A DNA stretch of 18,940 nucleotides from DATECU01 sp035286745 (GTDB taxonomy: Bacteria; Acidobacteriota; Vicinamibacteria; Fen-336): NCBI GenBank assembly GCA_035286745.1, contig DATECU010000104.1:1-18940 (forward strand), given 5' to 3'. The notes below the pieces were generated by a model, which was given only the letters and a program-made list of their open reading frames with translations, was not told the DNA's origin and ran no database searches. Every line of letters starts with the position of its first letter. The first letter of the stretch is position 1. Shown piece after piece: positions 15,862 through 18,940 of this stretch. The position numbers and the translations under genes were made by a program.

Positions 15862-15938
15862 GCGCCCGTAGCTCAACTGGATAGAGCGTCGGCCTCCGGA
15901 GCCGAAGGTTGTAGGTTCGAGCCCTACCGGGCGTACCA
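15862..15938 (+). tRNA. tRNA-Arg (anticodon CCG)
   Basis: The full cloverleaf can be drawn: acceptor GCGCCCG with CGGGCGT, D stem GCTC/GAGC, anticodon stem TCGGC/GCCGA with loop CTCCGGA (anticodon CCG at 15896-15898, reading CGG), variable loop AGGTT, T stem GTAGG/CCTAC with loop TTCGAGC, discriminator A and encoded CCA at 15936-15938. Total 77 nt. The first acceptor pair is G1-U72, a wobble where G-C is usual. The mobile-element-like region begins just beyond the 3' end. Confidence 0.95.
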
Positions 15939-16330
15939 ATCAAGACAGCAAGTTAGCGGGAATGGGTCAGGAAGGGATGGCCGCTACAGCCACCCTACAG
16001 CCCCCAGGACGAGCGCGGCGCCTCCGCTCGACTCCTCACCCGTCCGCCCCCGGATCGCCCCAGGGCGGGGCAGCAGCGCAGGGCCAGGGGGGGCACACTG
16101 TAGACGCGCCAGCGGGGACCGGCCCACGACCCAGGGGGTAAGGTCAACGCCCTTACCCTTCAGGGGGGTAGCCAAGTGGGCTTACCCTTCGCCCCCCAAG
16201 GGTGTCGGTTGCAGCTACACCCCTGGTGGGACCAGCCCGGCAGACTGACAGCCCGTGTCAGCCCCGGGCCGTTCCGGGCCAAGAGGAAACCGTGGTTGCG
16301 CGCTACCCGGCCGAGGAGTAGGCTTCAGGC
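15939..16330. other. Non-coding strip after tRNA-Arg, rich in inverted repeats
   Basis: I find no convincing gene in these 392 bases. The right half holds several inverted repeats: GGGTAAGG (16136-16143) with CCTTACCC (16151-16158); ACCCTT (16184-16189) with AAGGGT (16198-16203); CTGGT (16223-16227) with ACCAG (16231-16235); and CTGACA (16245-16250) with TGTCAG (16256-16261). The direct repeat CTACAG occurs twice near 15980-15998. The position directly after a tRNA makes this a candidate attachment-site flank of an integrated element. Confidence 0.5.
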
Positions 16331-16528
16331 ATGCGGAGAAAGTCAGCCGTCGCGGGCCTCCTGGACTCCCTCGACGAGGGGCTGTCGCGCGTGTCGCCCG
16401 CGGAGCGGAAGCAGACGCTCAGCGCTGGCGCGAAACTGCTCTCCTTGCGGCAAGCGCTTCTCGCCAAGCCTCGACGGCGCGGCGCCGTGCGGCCAGCGAC
16501 TCGGGATCGAATCCGGGTTGCAGGCTGA
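16331..16528 (+). CDS. Small hypothetical protein (65 aa)
   Basis: The frame starts MRRKSAVAGLLDSLDEGLSR and looks like a small helical, basic protein. In the first 30 codons the third base is G or C almost without exception, as in host genes, which supports real coding. A possible GAGGAG lies about 12 bases upstream of the ATG, farther than ideal. The last 110 bases overlap the opposite-strand frame ending at 16419; the end of this frame (arginine-rich) is less convincing. The family is not recognised. Confidence 0.35.
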   Translation: MRRKSAVAGLLDSLDEGLSRVSPAERKQTLSAGAKLLSLRQALLAKPRRRGAVRPATRDRIRVAG

Positions 16529-16667
16529 GCCAAGCCCAGTAGCCCGCCTCATCCTCCAACTCGACGAAGCCGTGAAACTGGCGCTCTAGCTCCCGTCGCG
16601 CTTCGGTCGCGGGATCGGGTATCAAGGCGCGTTCCTGAGGGGGGCGCGGTAGTCGTCGGCCACGCAT
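16419..16667 (-). CDS. Small hypothetical protein (82 aa)
   Basis: The frame encodes an acidic, helical protein with the protein-like stretch ATEARRELERQFHGFVELEDEAGYWAW, then a charged helix AARRRAVEAWREALAARRA. It lies 65 bp after the 75-aa gene on the same strand and has the mixed third-base usage of the other genes here. No good Shine-Dalgarno is seen before the ATG at 16667, and its end overlaps the convergent small frame at 16331-16528. The family is not recognised. Confidence 0.45.
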   Translation of the reverse strand: MRGRRLPRPPQERALIPDPATEARRELERQFHGFVELEDEAGYWAWLSLQPGFDPESLAARRRAVEAWREALAARRAVSRQR

Positions 16668-16731
16668 GCGCCGCGATGGTACACCGGAAGGGGCGAGGAA
16701 CGCTCCGCGGGTCTCCCCCCGTGCTCTTCCC

Positions 16732-16959
16732 TTACGGGGCGCCCAGCGCTTGCAGGGCGGCCTTGGCCAAGGTCCGCATCACGCTCAGCGGGGCGTCAGG
16801 GTCCGCGACGATGCCCAAAGACTCGAACGCGGAGCGGAGGAGCGGCCACTCGCGGAGCCAGCCGGAGACGTAGCCGCCGGCAGCCATCCGCAGAGCCAGC
16901 ACCTCGAGGTCTGTCAGCCCGCTACCCGTCGGGGCCTGCGTTCGTGCGTCCTGGCGCAT
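16732..16959 (-). CDS. Small hypothetical protein (75 aa)
   Basis: From the ATG at 16959 (GAGG six bases upstream) the protein reads MRQDARTQAPTGSGLTDLEV and continues with LRMAAGGYVSGWLREWPLLRSAFESLG, a compact helical fold. A longer in-frame version from a GTG at 17082 adds an arginine-rich, unlikely N terminus. It lies in the run of small minus-strand genes downstream of the terminase subunit. The family is not recognised. Confidence 0.5.
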   Translation of the reverse strand: MRQDARTQAPTGSGLTDLEVLALRMAAGGYVSGWLREWPLLRSAFESLGIVADPDAPLSVMRTLAKAALQALGAP

Positions 16960-17112
16960 CCTGGGCCTCAACCTAACGTGCAAAGCCGCGTGCCGGCCCG
17001 GGGACCAAGCCCGGACCAGCTTGCTGGGGCGCGGCGCTCCCAGGCCATCGCCCCGGAAGGAGCAGCCGGAAGTGATGGCCACGGCGTCGGCGTCGGCGTC
17101 GGCAAGGCAAGG

Positions 17113-17796
17113 CTACGTGGCCGGCGAGGGCTCGATATGCGACCAGCCCCGGTGGAATGCCTGAACCGCCTCACGGCAGGCGCGGTCCGCATCGGCCGGC
17201 GCGGTCACGTCGGCGGCCGTCGGTAGGTCGCCAAGCTCCTCGCGGAGAGCATCGAGTCGGGCCGCCAGCTCGGCCGGGGTCAAGGCCTCGATGGCCAGAG
17301 CCCACGCGTCGGCCTCAACCTTCCGGCGCCGCGTCGCCCATGCCTGGATTGCTCGATAGTTCGAGCCGGCGGGCCTCGCCACGCCTAACCATGGCCGCAC
17401 GTCCACTTCGACGAACCGCCCAGGGTACAACTGAGCGGCAAGCTCTTCGAGCTCGCGCACGAAACCAGCGATCTCAGCCGGTTGCGTTTTGCGCAGCTCC
17501 GCCTCGACTCGCGCCACCTGGTGCTCTAGATCGATAGCAACCCCCCCGGCTACCGCTGCCGTCGGATCGGCCATCACTGCCTCTAACGCGGCAGACGCCT
17601 TCGCGATGGCCGCTCCTCGCGCCGCTTGCGCCTTGGTGTACGCGAGAGAAGCCGCGGCCTGCTTGACGACAAGCGCAGCGCGCTGGGCAGCCCGCGCCTT
17701 ACGCGTCGCCAGCACGGCCGCCGCGTCCTCTTGCTCGATGGCGCGGCCCGCCGCGGTTTGCCGAAGCCGATTCAGGAACGACTCAACGCTAAGCAT
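17113..17796 (-). CDS. Hypothetical helical protein of the phage-like element (227 aa)
   Basis: The protein starts MLSVESFLNRLRQTAAGRAI and has a long alanine-rich, probably coiled-coil first half (about 5-75), then EIAGFVRELEELAAQLYPGRFVEVDVRPWLG and another helical part with TPAELAARLDALREELGDLP. It is not a family I recognise; a structural or scaffold-like role in a phage would fit the helical character, but that is a guess. The start at 17796 has GGAGGGGG upstream and overlaps the previous gene's stop by eight bases (17789-17796), so translation is coupled. Its start is embedded in the preceding gene, typical of compact phage operons. Confidence 0.65.
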   Translation of the reverse strand: MLSVESFLNRLRQTAAGRAIEQEDAAAVLATRKARAAQRAALVVKQAAASLAYTKAQAARGAAIAKASAALEAVMADPTAAVAGGVAIDLEHQVARVEAELRKTQPAEIAGFVRELEELAAQLYPGRFVEVDVRPWLGVARPAGSNYRAIQAWATRRRKVEADAWALAIEALTPAELAARLDALREELGDLPTAADVTAPADADRACREAVQAFHRGWSHIEPSPAT

Positions 17797-18316
17797 AGGG
17801 AACCCCCTCCACGATTGAACGCCGCCCGACGAGTGCACCCGGCGCGCGCCCGGTAGGCGCGGTTGCGGGTTGCGCGAATCCAAACTGGCGCAGCAGCGCC
17901 TCGCGTTGCGCCCGGTCGCGAACGTTGAGGCGTTCACAAAACTGCCGCGTCGCATCGGCCCGCTGGGTTGCCGACAGAGCCGGTGTCCGCGGCGGATAGG
18001 CTCGCGCGATGGACACCGCGGCCGCGGCCGGCTTCGGAGTCGGCCTCCGGGCAGCCACAGGGCCAGGAACGCGGCTCGGGATCCGGTACCGGTTCGCCAG
18101 GCAGCGCCTAACTTCAGCAACCAGCGGGTCGGTGCTCTCTAGCCCGACCGGCTGAGGTACGCGGCGGCGATCCGCTATGCAGCGCTTAGCCTCCAGGACC
18201 AGCGGGTCGGTGCTCGGCGCAGGGCCTCGGCGCCGCGCCGCGTCGTATGCGATGCCGAAAGCGATGGCCCGCGCCATGAGCTCGCGCTTCCAGCGAGTTT
18301 CGTCGGTTTCTCTCAC
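17789..18316 (-). CDS. Hypothetical protein with an internal 26-residue duplication (175 aa)
   Basis: It starts with GTG at 18316, six bases after GGAGG, and reads VRETDETRWKRELMARAIAF. Two adjacent 26-residue copies follow: STDPLVLEAKRCIADRRRVP and STDPLVAEVRRCLANRYRIP, the duplication also being visible in the DNA with a 78-bp period. The middle is Pro/Ala-rich and the C-terminal part (ATQRADATRQFCERLNVRDRAQREALLRQFGF) is helical. The family is not recognised. It lies directly after the terminase small subunit and overlaps that frame's tail by about 130 bp, and it is coupled to the 227-aa gene. Its own codons look genuine over the overlap, so the overlap is more likely non-coding in the terminase frame. 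Confidence 0.65.
   Translation of the reverse strand: MRETDETRWKRELMARAIAFGIAYDAARRRGPAPSTDPLVLEAKRCIADRRRVPQPVGLESTDPLVAEVRRCLANRYRIPSRVPGPVAARRPTPKPAAAAVSIARAYPPRTPALSATQRADATRQFCERLNVRDRAQREALLRQFGFAQPATAPTGRAPGALVGRRSIVEGVPYA
18101..18218. repeat. 78-bp imperfect tandem duplication inside the 175-aa gene
   Basis: GCAGCGC...ACCAGCGGGTCGGTGCTC occurs at about 18101-18137 and again at 18179-18215, with an exact 18-base core in both copies. It encodes the repeated STDPLV...C...RVP unit. Confidence 0.7.
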
Positions 18317-18725
18317 TTCTTGCCTCCAGGTTAGGTTCGGAACGTCTACGCCATGCGCCGAAAGGATCGTCGGGATCGGTCGGCTTCGTCATCGTGACCT
18401 TATACCGGTCGGCAGGCGTCATGCCGAACCCGGCTAGCAGGTGCCTCAATTCGGCGCTCAGCTTCGGTCCGATGGGCTCGCCGGCTCGTGCCCGAGCAGC
18501 AGCAGCCGCTAGGTGCTGACAGAGCAGACCAAGCGCCTCACTATCCACCACCGTCAACAGCCCCAGCTTAAGCAACCGAGGCGCCAAGCGCGCCCACTCG
18601 ACGAGCGCAGCGGCAGCCAGCCAGGGAGGCGGAGCGGCGCCCAACGCGGGCTTGGGCTTGGGCGCGCCCTTGGATAGCGGCCGCCCGGTCAGGATGCGAA
18701 GGGCCCGCTTTCGTGGTCTAGGCAT
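18186..18725 (-). CDS. Phage terminase small subunit, P27 family
   Basis: From the ATG at 18725 the protein begins MPRPRKRALRILTGRPLSKG, the typical P27/Terminase_4 start (RPxKPTxLKxLxGNPGK-like), then APPPWLAAAALVEWARLAPRLLKLGLLTVVDSEALGLLCQHLA and, near 91-110, AELRHLLAGFGMTPADRYKV, matching the family's conserved WxRLAPxLxxLGLLTxVDxxAL and LLxxFGLTPxxR blocks. It should recognise phage DNA for packaging with the large subunit. Family resemblance ends about residue 122 (PDDPF), where these proteins usually stop; the frame runs a further 57 arginine-rich codons through the next gene. A GGAG lies ten bases before the start. No large subunit follows. Confidence 0.82.
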   Translation of the reverse strand: MPRPRKRALRILTGRPLSKGAPKPKPALGAAPPPWLAAAALVEWARLAPRLLKLGLLTVVDSEALGLLCQHLAAAAARARAGEPIGPKLSAELRHLLAGFGMTPADRYKVTMTKPTDPDDPFGAWRRRSEPNLEARSERNRRNSLEARAHGAGHRFRHRIRRGAAPRPCAEHRPAGPGG

Positions 18726-18940
18726 GCGCGTTAGGCTCCACCTAGGCTCCCCTCCGCAGCGCTTGCGCGGCCGGGTGAATTTGTTTCGCGGTCGAGGCAC
18801 CCGGGCCACCCGCGCGGTCCCGAGTGGCGCCAGTCCCTGAAGATTTTGCGATGGGGGCCGGCCGCGCACTGGGCCTTTCGCGGAAAACGCGCAAGCCGTG
18901 CGCGCTGCCTAACGCTGGTTCGGCTAACTCGTGTCGCTCG
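18726..18940. other. Right edge upstream of the terminase gene, no gene assigned
   Basis: On the minus strand two frames stay open to the edge and stop just before the terminase gene, but both are arginine-rich and resemble no family. No promoter stands out. A relatively A-rich patch (ACAAATTCACC on the minus strand, about 18770-18790) is the only compositional feature. Confidence 0.3.

Noticed and set aside
14440..15939. A 499-codon minus-strand frame starting MVRPVGLEPTTFGSGGRR
   Set aside because: The VGLEPTTFGSGGRRSIQLSYGR opening is the well-known false translation of the complement of a tRNA gene. The frame then runs antisense through the chalcone-isomerase-like gene and through the Mut7-C gene out of frame.
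15733..16248. A plus-strand frame running through tRNA-Arg
   Set aside because: It reads through the tRNA and the hairpin region with no protein-like pattern.
17083..17103. GGCGTC repeated three and a half times
   Set aside because: This short run in GC-rich DNA is likely a chance microsatellite with no evident role.
18346..18370. Programmed -1 frameshift at the end of the terminase gene
   Set aside because: The bases around CCTTTC do not form an X-XXY-YYZ slippery heptamer and no pseudoknot is evident; an indel or plain overlap is simpler.
15939..18940. CRISPR array or integrase gene near the tRNA
   Set aside because: No regularly spaced identical repeats and no tyrosine-recombinase motif (R...HxxR...Y) were found in any frame of the region.

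Overview
The window is GC-rich, bacterial, and almost entirely coded on the minus strand. Secreted and outer-membrane proteins with cleavable signal peptides and beta-barrel or beta-propeller architecture point to a Gram-negative. The set of families (CBM9-like/DUF5916 outer-membrane protein, PAS-rich hybrid kinase, Mut7-C RNase, RCC1-like repeat protein ending in an IFKDGFD tail, membrane-anchored SGNH hydrolase with HEAT repeats) would suit a soil or environmental lineage such as Acidobacteriota or Myxococcota. That placement is inference and not proven by the window.

Region by region. (1) 1-213: the end of an unidentified plus-strand secreted-type protein. (2) 6230-330: four closely spaced minus-strand genes that look like one operon: a membrane hybrid sensor kinase, a YhhN/TMEM86 lysoplasmalogenase-like membrane protein, an MFS transporter and a secreted five-bladed-propeller, glycosidase-like protein. 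(3) 8708-6495: a CBM9-like/DUF5916 outer-membrane protein. (4) 10447-8899: a VapBC toxin-antitoxin pair with a recognisable autoregulated promoter, followed by a membrane-anchored alpha/beta hydrolase. (5) 12270-10561: a secreted protein of 14 RCC1-like repeats. (6) 15029-12487: a Mut7-C RNase-like gene translationally coupled (ATGA overlap) to an SGNH-hydrolase/HEAT-repeat fusion. (7) 15118-15714: a secreted chalcone-isomerase-like protein on the plus strand, then a 24-bp perfect palindrome. (8) 15862-15938: tRNA-Arg(CCG) with encoded CCA.

From the tRNA to the right edge the character changes. Codon third positions are less GC-biased, genes are small and mostly unrecognisable, and there is a clear P27-family phage terminase small subunit at 18725, followed downstream by a 175-aa protein with an internal 26-residue duplication, a 227-aa helical protein and one or two small proteins. 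A 390-bp non-coding strip rich in inverted repeats lies between the tRNA and these genes. I read this as one edge of an integrated phage or phage-satellite element inserted at tRNA-Arg. No integrase, large terminase or second attachment site is visible, so the rest, if present, lies beyond 18940.
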